Source of the DNA: Acrocarpospora catenulata
GTDB taxonomy: Bacteria; Actinomycetota; Actinomycetes; Streptosporangiales; Streptosporangiaceae
Assembly: GCF_018476525.1 (NCBI RefSeq)
Contig: NZ_JAHCST010000003.1
Location: 62,001 to 126,000, forward strand
Direction of reading: 5' to 3'
DNA length: 64,000 nt
The position numbers were made by a program, and so were the translations under genes. This document shows positions 46,656 to 56,220 of this stretch, one piece after another. The stretch's first letter is position 1, and the number at the start of each line of letters is the position of its first letter. The notes beneath the pieces were generated by a model. It was not told where the DNA came from. It made no database searches and saw nothing but the letters and a program-made list of their open reading frames with translations.

Positions 46656-47262
46656 GGGTGGGAGTCCCGGCAACCAATGTTCGGGGCGTTTGGGGCGGTA
46701 GCTGACGCGGCTCCACTCCACCTCGGCGGAGTCTGGGCCCACCGGGCGCGTGGGCTTCCAGCTCGTGGCCGGGATCCCCGGCTTGGCCGCCGCTCTGCGT
46801 GACCGGGCCGCCCCTCACGGCGGAGCCGTCCGACCGGAGGTCAGTGATGGGCTGGGTGGGTGGGGCCTCACGGTAATGGAGGGGGCGGGTGGGTGAGTTA
46901 ACGAGGGCAACCGGAATCGTGCGTATCAACGCGGCAGCCGACCATACGGTGGGGCTGGGTCTGGCCGGAGGTCGAGTGAGTTGAGCGGGTGGGAGTCCCG
47001 GCAACCAATGTTCGGGGCCGTTGGGGCGGTAGCTGACGCGGCTCCACACCACCTCGGCGGAGTCTGGGCCCACCGGGGGCGCGGGCTTCCAGCTCGTGGC
47101 CGAGATTCCCGGTCTGCCCGCCGCCCTGCGGGACCGGGCCGCCCCTCACGGCGGTGCCGGGTCCGACCGGAGGTCAGTGATGGGCTGGGTGGGGCCTCAC
47201 GGTGATGGAGGGGGCGGGAGAACGGCGGCAACCGGAATCCCGCGTGTCAACGTGGCGGCTGG
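46656..47262. repeat. Direct repeat of ~280 bp in two copies, 331 bp apart
   Basis: Copy 1 (46656-46940) and copy 2 (46987-47262) share GGGTGGGAGTCCCGG, CAACCAATGTTCGGGG, GGTAGCTGACGCGGCTCC, GGCGGAGTCTGGGCCCACC and GACCGGAGGTCAGTGATGGG in the same order, with a few substitutions and small indels. Confidence 0.85.
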
Positions 47263-47370
47263 TCACCCGGCAGGCGTGTCAACGTGGCGGCTGGTCACCC
47301 GGCAGGCGTGTCAACGCGGCCGCTGGCCACCCAGCGGGCGTGTCAACGTGACGGCTGGCCACCCGGCGGG
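47243..47370. repeat. Four exact-period 32-bp tandem repeats
   Basis: Units begin CGTGTCAACG at 47243, 47275, 47307 and 47339. Each ends CACCC(G/A)GC(A/G)GG. There are no unique spacers, so this is a minisatellite, not a CRISPR array. Confidence 0.9.
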
Positions 47371-47542
47371 TCGGGTCTGGACGGAGGTCAAAGTGGGTTG
47401 GGTGGGGGGCTGGGACGGCCACGGTAAGCAACCACTCCGGTGGGAGTAGGGACCGGACCCGGAAGGTCGATCAGGGTGGGTGGGAGGCGGCAGGCATGGG
47501 GAACCCCGGCTGGGGAGGGGCGCAGCCGGGGTTTGGGAGGGG

Positions 47543-48760
47543 TCAGGTTTCGGTTAGGCCGTCTTCGGCGTCGGCGGCTTCTACCTCTTCGCGGGAGATG
47601 CCGAGGAGGTAGAGGATGGAGTCGAGGTAGGGGACGGTGACGGCGGTGTCGGCCGCTTGGGCTACCACGGGTTTGGCGTTGAAGGCGATGCCGAGTCCGG
47701 CCGTGGCGAGCATGTCGAGGTCGTTGGCCCCGTCGCCGATGGCCACCGTCTGGCTGAGCGGGATGCCGGCCTGGAGGGCGAAGCGTTCCAGGGCGCGAGC
47801 CTTGCCGGGACGGTCGACGATCTCCCCGGTGACCCGCCCGGTGAGACGCCCGTCAACGACTTCGAGCGTGTTGGCGGCGGAGTAGTCGATGCCGAGATCG
47901 GTCACCAGCGCATCGGTGATCTGCGTGAACCCGCCACTGACGATCGCGAACCGGTAGTCCAGCCGCTTCAGGGTCCGTACCAGAGTCCGCGCCCCAGGCG
48001 TGAGCACAACCTCCTTGACGACCTTCTCGAAAACCTCCTCCGGCAGCCCTTCGAGCAACGCCACCCGCCGCACCAGCGACTCGGCGAAGTCGAGCTCCCC
48101 CCGCATGGCGGCCTCGGTAACCCGAGCCACCTCCTCCAGGTTCCCGGCATGCCGGGCCAGCAGCTCGATCACCTCCCCCTGGATGAGAGTGGAGTCCACG
48201 TCCATCACGATGAGCCGCTTGGCGCGCCGGTGGATGCCCCACCGCTGCACGGCCACATCCACCTGCTGCTGGTACGCCTCGGCCGCCAGTTCAGCCCGGA
48301 GCGAGGCGGGGTTGGCCCCGGAGACGGCCATCTCGATGCAGGTCACCGGATAGCTGGACAGCCGTTCGATGCGGTCGATGTTGGCCCCGCTGGCCGCCAC
48401 CCGCCCGGCGATCCCGGCCATCGCGGAGGGCAGCAGCGGCGACCCGATCACGGTCACCTGGAGCCGCCCGCGGCGGCGCTTCTCCTTGGACGCGGTGCCG
48501 GTGGTCAGCTCCAGGTCCATGTCGAGGTCGGCGGCCACCTGCTCGATCGCCGTCCACAGCCCGCCGATGGTCCCGCCGGTGCGGGTGGACGGGCCGCCGG
48601 CGTAGGCGACCAGGACGCCGAGGGTGAGCCGCCCGCGGATGACGACCTGTTCCACGTCGGCGACGGTGACCGGGAATCCCGCGAGTACGGTGAAGAGTCT
48701 TGAGGTTACCCCCGGCCGATCGGGGCCGGTAAGGGTGATGAGAAGGGTGCGCTGGTTCAT
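47543..48760 (-). CDS. serB: Phosphoserine phosphatase with N-terminal ACT domain
   Basis: 405 residues from ATG 48760. Residues ~1-170 hold tandem ACT-like regulatory domains ('LLITLTGPDRPGVTSRLFTVL'). The HAD phosphatase core follows: 'LIVMDVDSTLIQGEVIELLA' (nucleophile Asp), 'FAIVSGGFTQITDAL' and 'VAIGDGANDLDMLATAGLGIAF'. It catalyses the last step of serine biosynthesis. Length and ACT architecture match mycobacterial SerB2. Divergent from the GNAT gene. Confidence 0.95.
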   Translation of the reverse strand: MNQRTLLITLTGPDRPGVTSRLFTVLAGFPVTVADVEQVVIRGRLTLGVLVAYAGGPSTRTGGTIGGLWTAIEQVAADLDMDLELTTGTASKEKRRRGRLQVTVIGSPLLPSAMAGIAGRVAASGANIDRIERLSSYPVTCIEMAVSGANPASLRAELAAEAYQQQVDVAVQRWGIHRRAKRLIVMDVDSTLIQGEVIELLARHAGNLEEVARVTEAAMRGELDFAESLVRRVALLEGLPEEVFEKVVKEVVLTPGARTLVRTLKRLDYRFAIVSGGFTQITDALVTDLGIDYSAANTLEVVDGRLTGRVTGEIVDRPGKARALERFALQAGIPLSQTVAIGDGANDLDMLATAGLGIAFNAKPVVAQAADTAVTVPYLDSILYLLGISREEVEAADAEDGLTET

Positions 48761-48906
48761 CCGGATCTCTGAAGTGAGCGGGGAACTTACGACGCCTCCA
48801 CGCTACTGGTCCCTGGTCGACGCCCGCTCACCAGGTTCACCATCCGGACGCATCCGCAACGCCGGTAGGAGATCTGACCGTCATTTCCGCGTGTCGTCAT
48901 GTCCAC

Positions 48907-49620
48907 ATGAAGATGAACCTGTCGGATTCCCGCGGTCGCTACACCGTGGGAATCGCGAACGACGCCGCCGAGGTCAGGGCGGCGCAGCGGTTGCGTCACG
49001 AGGTGTTCGCCGGGGAGATGGGCGCCCGGCTGGACTCGCCGGTCTCCGGCCTGGACGTGGACCGGTTCGACGCCTACTGCGACCACCTGCTGGTGCGCAG
49101 CGGCGAGGAGGTGGTGGGCACCTACCGGATGTTGCCGCCGGGCCGGTCCGACCGCCTCTACTCGGACACCGAGTTCGATCTCGGCAAGCTGGCCTCGATC
49201 CGCAGCGGCCTGGTCGAGGTGGGCCGTACCTGCGTGCACCCGGACCACCGGGGCGGCGCGGTGCTGGCGCTGATGTGGGCGGGCATCGCCCACTACATGG
49301 TGGCGGGCGGTCACCAGTGGCTGGCGGGCTGCTGCTCGGTGCCGCTGGAGGACGGCGGCGCGGCGGCGGCCGGGGTGGTGGAGCGCGTGGGGCTCGGCCC
49401 GGACGAGTACCGCGTGGTCCCGCACAACCCCTGGCCGGGCGCGACCCCGCCGGAGCGGTTCGTGATGCCGTCGCTGCTCCGCGGCTACCTGCGGCTGGGC
49501 GGCTGGGTGTGCGGCGCCCCCGCGTACGACCCGGGCTTCGGCACCGCCGACTTCTTCGTGCTGCTCTCGCTGGCCAACGTGGACACCCGTTACCTGCGCC
49601 ACTTCCTCGGAGAGTCGTGA
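48907..49620 (+). CDS. OlsB-like N-acyltransferase (ornithine lipid type)
   Basis: 237 residues. GNAT fold of the hemolysin-like/OlsB kind: 'RLRHEVFAGEMGAR', 'DRFDAYCDHLLVR', 'VGTYRMLPPG', 'EVGRTCVHPDHRGGAVLALMWAGIAHYM'. The stop overlaps the next start (TGATG). Such proteins N-acylate ornithine (or a similar amine) to give lyso-lipid, the first step before an OlsA-type O-acyltransferase, which is the next gene. Substrate inferred. Confidence 0.78.
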   Translation: MKMNLSDSRGRYTVGIANDAAEVRAAQRLRHEVFAGEMGARLDSPVSGLDVDRFDAYCDHLLVRSGEEVVGTYRMLPPGRSDRLYSDTEFDLGKLASIRSGLVEVGRTCVHPDHRGGAVLALMWAGIAHYMVAGGHQWLAGCCSVPLEDGGAAAAGVVERVGLGPDEYRVVPHNPWPGATPPERFVMPSLLRGYLRLGGWVCGAPAYDPGFGTADFFVLLSLANVDTRYLRHFLGES

Positions 49621-50519
49621 TGACCGTCACAGCGATACCGCCCGCGGTCACCCCCTGGCAGCCGCTGGCTCCCTGCGAACCGGAGACCTGTGTCTCCCCT
49701 GCGCTGACGGAGGCCTCCCGCGCCCGCCGCGTGGCCAGGGCCGTGGGCGCCGTCACGGTGCTGCTGGGCGGCGTGCCGGTGGCGATGGCCGCCCGCTGGA
49801 TGAGCATGCCCCGGCGGGGCCGGATCACCCGCGGCTGGGCCCGGCTGCTGCTGCGCGCCCTGGGCGTGAAACTGGAGCAGACCCGTGGGTTCGCCTATGT
49901 GGCCGGCGTGCCTCTGCTCAGCGCGGTCCCGGACACCTCGGGCACGCTGCTGGTGGCCAACCACGTCTCCTGGATGGATCCGCTGGTGATGGCGGCCACC
50001 ATGCCCTGCCGTCCGCTGGCCAAGAGCGAGGTCGGCGAGTGGCCGGTGATCCGCACCCTGGCCAGGGGCGCCGGCGCGCTGTTCATCCACCGCGACCAGT
50101 TGCTCACGCTGCCGCTGGCCGTGGCGGGCGTGGCGGGCGCGCTGCGGGACGGCGACACCGTGGTCGCCTTCCCCGAGGGCACCACCTGGTGCGGCACCGA
50201 CATGGGCCCGTTCCGCCCGGCCGTCTTCCAGGCCGCCCTGGACGCGGGCGCCGCGGTCCGCCCGGCGACCATCCGCTACCACGAGGGACCGGCCTGCTCG
50301 GCCCGTACCTCCTACGTCGGCGGCGACAGCCTGGTCGGCTCGATCGCGCGGACGATCGGCACCAAGGACCTGACCGTGACGGTCACCCTCTTCCCCCCGG
50401 TACGGCTGACGCCCGCCGGCCGCCCGCACGAGGCCAGGAAGGCCCTGGCGGGAGTGGCCGAAGCCCAGGTTCGCACCGGCCTCAATCCCACCCCGCACCA
50501 TCACCAAATGATCGCCTAG
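49620..50519 (+). CDS. PlsC/OlsA-like lysophospholipid acyltransferase
   Basis: 299 residues, start overlapping the previous stop. One membrane segment (~38-60) then the acyltransferase block I 'LVANHVSWMDPLVMA' (HX4D), block II around 'FIHRDQLLTLPLAV' and block III 'VVAFPEGTTWCGTDMGPF'. It would add the second acyl chain, completing an ornithine-type lipid with the N-acyltransferase. Alternatively 1-acyl-glycerol-3-phosphate acylation. Confidence 0.82.
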   Translation: MTVTAIPPAVTPWQPLAPCEPETCVSPALTEASRARRVARAVGAVTVLLGGVPVAMAARWMSMPRRGRITRGWARLLLRALGVKLEQTRGFAYVAGVPLLSAVPDTSGTLLVANHVSWMDPLVMAATMPCRPLAKSEVGEWPVIRTLARGAGALFIHRDQLLTLPLAVAGVAGALRDGDTVVAFPEGTTWCGTDMGPFRPAVFQAALDAGAAVRPATIRYHEGPACSARTSYVGGDSLVGSIARTIGTKDLTVTVTLFPPVRLTPAGRPHEARKALAGVAEAQVRTGLNPTPHHHQMIA

Positions 50520-50529
50520 CCTTGGCGGC

Positions 50530-51431
<902 letters not shown>

Positions 51432-51435
<4 letters not shown>

Positions 51436-52475
51436 CCCCCCTCAGGTCGCTCTCCCGGGCCATGCTGTACGGCTTCCTCCGTGACCGCATGGCCCTGTTC
51501 TTCGCCATCCTCTTCCCGTTGATGTTCCTGGTGCTGTTCGGCACGATCCTGGCCAACCCGGGCACCTCCAAGTCGGAGATCATCCAGGTCGGGGCGGTGC
51601 CGCTGCTCGACAACGCGCCCGCCGCCCGCGAGGTCCTGGAGATCAGCAAGGCTGACGACCTGGCCGCGGCCCAAGAGAAGGTGCGCCGGGGCGACGCCAC
51701 CGCCGCCGTCCGCCAGCAGGGCGACAAACTGGAGCTCTACTACAGCGCCGCCGACCAGGTCAGGGCCGGGACCGTACAGGGGGTCTTCGGGCAGCTGGTC
51801 GGCCAGGCCAACATGGCCGGGGTGCCGCAGCGGTTCACCCTCGCCACCGAGCAGGTCGAGGACAAATCGCTCAATACCATCCAGTACATCACGCCGGGCC
51901 TGCTGGCCTGGGCCATCTCCATGGGCGCCGCGTTCGGGGCGGCGGCCACGCTGGTGACCTGGCGGGAGAAGAAGATCCTGCGGCGGCTCCGGCTGGCCCC
52001 CGTGCGCACCGGCACGATCGTGAGCGCCCGGGTCGGGGTGAGCCTGGCCATCTCGCTGCTCCAGACGGCGATCTTCCTGGGCGTGGCCAGCCTGCCGGTG
52101 TTCGGCCTCCAGCTGTCGGCCTACTGGTGGATGGCGGTGCCGCTGGTCATCGCGGGCACGCTGGTCTTCATGGCGATCGGCATGGTGGCCGGCGGCCTGG
52201 CCAAGTCGGCGGAGGGGGCGACCAGCGTCGCCAACCTGATCGTGCTGCCGATGGCCTTCCTGTCCGGGGCGTTCTTCCCGCTGGACGCCGCGCCGGGCTG
52301 GCTCCAGACGCTCTCCAACATCTTCCCGATGAAGCATATGACCCAGGGCATGCTGGATGTCCTGGTACGCGGCCAGGGCCCGGCGAGCGTGCTGCCCGAG
52401 CTGGGCATCATCCTGGGCTTCGCGCTGGTCATCGGGGTGGCGGCGGTACTGATCTTCCGCTGGGACGACGTCTGA
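51432..52475 (+). CDS. ABC-2 type permease
   Basis: 347 residues from GTG 51432. One N-terminal membrane helix (~20-42), a long extracytoplasmic region (~45-175), then five membrane segments in the C-terminal half ('YITPGLLAWAISMGAAFGAAATLV', 'ISLLQTAIFLGVASLPVFG', 'VPLVIAGTLVFMAIGMVAGGLA', 'LPMAFLSGAFFPLDAAP' ABC2 signature, and the C-terminus). It forms the exporter with the upstream ATPase. Confidence 0.88.
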
Positions 52476-52492
52476 CGCGGTGATCGCACGCC

Positions 52493-53029
52493 TTACTTCA
52501 CCACGACGGTCTTGACCTTCTTGGTGTAGATCCAGCCCTTGATGCCGAGCTCCTTGAGGGCCCTGCGGTCCAGGTCCTCCGCGCCGCTCGGCACGTCGTA
52601 GGCGATGGCGCCGACCTGGCCGACCTGGGTGCCGCGGGCGTTCTTCTTGAGGCGGAACTTGATCGACAGGACGTCGGAGTCGCCCACCTCAAGGACGTAC
52701 GGGGCCCAGCACCAGAACTCGCGCCCGGCCCACTCGCACTCGGTGCCCTTCGCGCCGCTCCAGTAGATCTTCTTCTTGGTGTCCACGGCCTTGGGCAGGA
52801 TGCCGCCGATCCAGTAGTAGTCGGCGTCGTGCGGGCCGGTGTTGGTGGCCTTGAAGGAGTAGCTGACGAAGCCGCCGGCCTTGGCCTTCTTGGTGTACTT
52901 GACGTTGCTGATCTTGAAGATCGAGAACGGCTCGTCGACCTTCGCGGCGGCCGGTGCCGTCGCGAAGAGCGTGGCACCCACCACGGGGGCCAGCGCGAAA
53001 CTCGCGATCTTGACGATCGTGTTACGCAT
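52493..53029 (-). CDS. Secreted β-rich protein, unknown
   Basis: 178 residues from ATG 53029, with an AGGAGA ribosome site. Signal peptide ('IVKIASFALAPVVGATLFATAPAAA', ~1-28) followed by an Ig-like/DUF11-type β-domain: 'ISNVKYTKKAKAGGFVSYSFKATNTGPHDADYYWIGGILPK', then 'WSGAKGTECEWAGREFWCWAPYVLEVGDSDVLSI' with two Cys likely forming a disulphide. Secreted or wall-associated; function not assigned. Ends 17 bp from the ABC permease end (convergent). Confidence 0.65.
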   Translation of the reverse strand: MRNTIVKIASFALAPVVGATLFATAPAAAKVDEPFSIFKISNVKYTKKAKAGGFVSYSFKATNTGPHDADYYWIGGILPKAVDTKKKIYWSGAKGTECEWAGREFWCWAPYVLEVGDSDVLSIKFRLKKNARGTQVGQVGAIAYDVPSGAEDLDRRALKELGIKGWIYTKKVKTVVVK

Positions 53030-53424
53030 GCGGATGTCTCCTGTGAGGACGAAGGGGAGCATGCGGAAAGCAGCCCCCGATTGAATCGCAAAGATTTTTA
53101 CCAGTTCTTGGGGCAAAACGTAAACATCTTTTGCTTTCGATTCGGCATCCTGCCGCATGCCACTTGGAGCGGCCTTGTGTCCCACTGGTGTGGCCGAATG
53201 GTAATCAGGTAATTGCTCTATGTGACATCGAGAGGTGGAGTGCGTCCTCAATATTGCGGAGGGTGGGCAAGCGACTGCGTTCAGTGTTTCTGGCGTATGT
53301 CGGGGCGTGAATTATTGAGTGTCCCGAGTTGATAACAATTGCCCAGAAGTTGCCATCAAAAATGCTGTGCAATTACGTCAAGCCGTACCGATACGCAATT
53401 TCTTATCGGAGAGCCGGGCGGATG
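53030..53424. other. ~395-bp AT-richer intergenic stretch
   Basis: Noticeably lower GC than its neighbours, with runs such as AAAGATTTTTACC and TTGATAACAATTGCC. It holds no supported gene; it is the promoter side of the secreted-protein gene and the 3' side of the GntR gene. No riboswitch-like structure recognised. Confidence 0.5.
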
Positions 53425-54171
53425 TCAGCGTTGGTCGAGCATGACGTCGATGCTGTAGTCCTGGGCCCGGTAGGAGTGGTCGCCGTACTCGATGGCGTTG
53501 CCCATCGCGTCGAAAGCGGTGCGGGTCATGGTGAGGACGGGTTCGGCCGGCTTGAGGAGGAGATGGCGGCGTTCCTCGGTGGTCGGGGGGCGGGCGCCGA
53601 TGGTCTGGTGGGCGACGACGGGGCGGGCGCCGCGGTCGCGCAGCACGGCGTACAGGCCCTTGGTTTCGAGGACCGACTGGGGGATTCCGGCGTAGGGGGG
53701 CGGCAGCCAGTTGCGGAGGATGGCCAGGGGGCGGTCGTCGGACAGGCGCAGGCGGACGATGGCGAGCAGTTCGACGTCGGGGGCGAGGTCGAGGGCGGCG
53801 GCCACGCGTTCGTCGCGGACCCGTTCGTGGCGCAGGACCCTGGTGGCGGGGCGGCCGCCGGCGCGTTCCAGGTCGTCGTAGAGGCTGGTGAGCTCGGCGC
53901 GGCGGTGCACCTTGCGGTTGGCGACGGTGGTGCCGAGACCGCGGCGGCGGAGCAGGAGACCTTGGTTTACCAGTTCCTGGATGGCTCTTCGTACCGTGGG
54001 CCGGGAGAGGCTCAGCCGTTCGGCGAGCGCGATCTCGTTCTCGAACGCGTCGCCGGGCTCCAGCTCCCCGCTGGAGATCGCGGTGCCGAGCTGCTCGGCG
54101 AGCTGGTGGTACAGGGGAACGGGGGAAGCTCGGTCGATCGCCACAGCCACTTGTCTTGCCACGAGGTACAT
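53425..54171 (-). CDS. GntR/HutC-family regulator of the inositol cluster
   Basis: 248 residues from ATG 54171 (AGAGGTAAG upstream); ATG 54189 would add six residues. GntR winged helix (~15-85; 'PLYHQLAEQLGTAISSGELEPGD', 'SLSRPTVRRAIQELVNQGLL') followed by a UTRA domain (~110-245; 'DVELLAIVRLRLSDDRPLAILRNWLP', 'PVLTMTRTAFDAMGNAIEYGD'). Divergent from iolG across a 150-bp AT-richer gap, the position of the IolR-type repressor of actinobacterial inositol clusters. Its operator would lie in 54172-54321. Confidence 0.82.
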   Translation of the reverse strand: MYLVARQVAVAIDRASPVPLYHQLAEQLGTAISSGELEPGDAFENEIALAERLSLSRPTVRRAIQELVNQGLLLRRRGLGTTVANRKVHRRAELTSLYDDLERAGGRPATRVLRHERVRDERVAAALDLAPDVELLAIVRLRLSDDRPLAILRNWLPPPYAGIPQSVLETKGLYAVLRDRGARPVVAHQTIGARPPTTEERRHLLLKPAEPVLTMTRTAFDAMGNAIEYGDHSYRAQDYSIDVMLDQR

Positions 54172-54321
54172 CTTACCTCTGTATGACATTAAGCAAATAT
54201 GTCAGGACAAACTCTTGACGCAACATTCGGTTAACAGGCAGGCTCACAGCATCGCGGGCGGCTGACCAGAGCCTTCGGCCGGCCGCGGTGCGGTTCAGCC
54301 ACTGGATAGGACGGGACGCGC

Positions 54322-55326
54322 ATGCGCATCGGACTCGCGGGTGTCGGACGGATCGGCGCCTTCCATGCGAGAACTCTGCAGGCCCTTGACTTCGTCGACG
54401 AGCTCATCGTGACCGACGCCGACCCGGCGGCGGCCAAGGCGGTCGCCGCCGAACTGGACGTGCCGGCCGTCCCTGACGTGGCGAGCCTGCTGGCCTCCGG
54501 CGTCGACGGCTTCGTGATCGCCACGGCCACCCCCGGCCACGCGCCGCTGCTGCGCCTGGGCGTCGCCGCCGGGATCCCGACGTTCTGCGAGAAGCCGGTG
54601 GCGGGCACGCTCGCCGAGACCATCGCGCTGGCCAAGCTCGTGGCGTCGGAGGACGTGCCGGTGCACGTCGGCTTCCAGCGGCGCTTCGACGCCGGCTACC
54701 AGCGGGCGCGGGAGGCCGTCGCCTCCGGGGAGCTGGGCTTCGTGCACACGATCCGCGCCAACACCCACGACCAGGCCCCGCCGCACGCGTCCTACATCCC
54801 GACCTCCGGCGGCATCTTCCGCGACTGCAACGTGCACGACTTCGACATCCTCCGGTTCGTCACCGGGCGCGAGGTCGCCTCCGTCTACGCCACCGGCGGC
54901 AACAAGGGCGCCGCCTTCTTCGCCGAGGCCGGGGACGTCGACACCGGCGGGGCGCTGCTGACCCTGGACGACGGCACGATCGTCCTGGTCTCCTCGACCC
55001 GCTACAACGGCGGCGGCCACGACGTGCGCATGGAGATCCACGGCGAGCGGGGCGCCATCGCCGTCGGGCTGGACCACTCGCTGGCCATGCGCTCCGCCGA
55101 GGAGGGCGTCGACTTCCCGCGCGGCCCGCGGAAGTGGTCGTTCATGGAGCGGTTCCTGCCCGCCTACCAGGCCGAGCTGACCGCGTTCGCGGACGTCGTG
55201 CGCGGCGTGCGGCCCTCGCCCTGCACCGTCCAGGACGCGCTGGAGGCCTTCCGCGTCGCCGAGGCGTGCGAGCGGTCCCGGGCCGAGGGCAGGCCCGTCG
55301 CGCTCTCCGAGATCGAGGGGATCTGA
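54322..55326 (+). CDS. iolG: Inositol 2-dehydrogenase-type oxidoreductase
   Basis: 334 residues. Gfo/Idh/MocA fold: Rossmann motif 'IGLAGVGRIGAFHARTL', 'PTFCEKPVAGTLAE' (catalytic Lys of EKP) and the 'GGIFRDCNVHDFDILRFVTG' segment with the D-x3-H pair. Oxidises myo-inositol to 2-keto-myo-inositol with NAD+. First gene of the iol operon, divergent from the GntR gene. Confidence 0.9.
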   Translation: MRIGLAGVGRIGAFHARTLQALDFVDELIVTDADPAAAKAVAAELDVPAVPDVASLLASGVDGFVIATATPGHAPLLRLGVAAGIPTFCEKPVAGTLAETIALAKLVASEDVPVHVGFQRRFDAGYQRAREAVASGELGFVHTIRANTHDQAPPHASYIPTSGGIFRDCNVHDFDILRFVTGREVASVYATGGNKGAAFFAEAGDVDTGGALLTLDDGTIVLVSSTRYNGGGHDVRMEIHGERGAIAVGLDHSLAMRSAEEGVDFPRGPRKWSFMERFLPAYQAELTAFADVVRGVRPSPCTVQDALEAFRVAEACERSRAEGRPVALSEIEGI

Positions 55327-55329
55327 ACC

Positions 55330-56220
55330 ATGACCACCACCACCCACGTGGCCGACCGTGTCGCGGGCGCCCCGATCTCCTGGGGCGTCTGCGAGGTCCC
55401 GGGATGGGGGCACCAGCTCCAGCCCGACGCCGTGCTGCGCCAGATGCGCGAGCTCGGGCTGTGCGCCACCGAGTTCGGCCCCGAGGGGTTCCTGCCTGAC
55501 GACCCTGCGGCCAAGGCCGCCACCCTGGCCTCGTACGGCCTGCGGGCGGTCGGCCAGTTCGTCCCCGTCGTCCTGCACGATCCCGGCCACGACCCCCTGC
55601 CCGAGGTCGAGCACGCGATGACCGGCCTGGTCGCGGCCGGCGCCTCGACGGTCGTCATCGCCGCCGCGACCGGGCGGGACGGCTACGACGACCGCCCGGT
55701 CCTGGACGAGCACGGCTGGGCAGCCCTGCTGGGCAACCTCGACCGGATCACCGACGCCGCGTCCGCCCGCGGCCTGGTGGCCACGCTCCACCCGCACGTC
55801 GGCACCATGGTGGAGAGCGGCGAGGAGACCGAACGCGTCCTGGACGGCAGCCGCGTCGGCCTCTGCCTGGACACCGGCCACCTGCTCATCGGCGGCGGCG
55901 ACCCCGTCGCCATCGCCCGGCGCCACCCCGGCCGGATCGCGCACACCCATCTGAAGGACGTACGCCTGGACTGGGCCCGGCGCGTCCAGTCCGGCGCGGC
56001 GAGCTACACCGAGGCCGTGGCGGGCGGCATGTACGTGCCGCTCGGCGCGGGCGACGTCGACATCGCGGCCATCGTCGCCGCGCTGGAGGGGCACGGGTAC
56101 CAGGGCTGGTACGTCCTGGAGCAGGACACCATTCTGGCCGGACCCCCGTCCGGCGACGGCCCGGCGGCCGACGTACGGGCGAGCCTGGACCACCTGCTGG
56201 CCGTTGGGGCAGGCACATGA
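55330..56220 (+). CDS. iolE: Inosose dehydratase/isomerase-like TIM-barrel protein (IolE-like)
   Basis: 296 residues, 3 bp after iolG. 'APISWGVCEVPGWG' start and the metal-binding His/Glu/Asp set of xylose-isomerase-like barrels: 'LHPHVGTMVESGEET', 'LCLDTGHLLIGGGDP', 'IAHTHLKDV', 'GWYVLEQD'. Actinobacterial iol clusters carry such a protein as inosose dehydratase (IolE) or isomerase (IolI); the alternative is IolH-type. Stop overlaps the next start. Confidence 0.78.
   Translation: MTTTTHVADRVAGAPISWGVCEVPGWGHQLQPDAVLRQMRELGLCATEFGPEGFLPDDPAAKAATLASYGLRAVGQFVPVVLHDPGHDPLPEVEHAMTGLVAAGASTVVIAAATGRDGYDDRPVLDEHGWAALLGNLDRITDAASARGLVATLHPHVGTMVESGEETERVLDGSRVGLCLDTGHLLIGGGDPVAIARRHPGRIAHTHLKDVRLDWARRVQSGAASYTEAVAGGMYVPLGAGDVDIAAIVAALEGHGYQGWYVLEQDTILAGPPSGDGPAADVRASLDHLLAVGAGT

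Larger units (their letters stand above)
46366..47542. other. 1.2-kb gene-free stretch with long direct and tandem repeats
   Basis: No reading frame here is convincing; frames are Arg/Pro-rich shadows. The block consists mainly of a duplicated ~280-bp unit (46656-46940 and 46987-47262) and a 32-bp tandem array (47243-47370). The left part (46381-46655) contains inverse fragments of the same motifs (e.g. CTCCCACCCACC, complement of GGTGGGTGGGAG). It may encode structured RNA or be a repeat island. Confidence 0.6.

Noticed and set aside
47243-47370. CRISPR array
   Set aside because: The 32-bp units are contiguous with no unique spacers and no cas genes are present. It is a plain tandem repeat.
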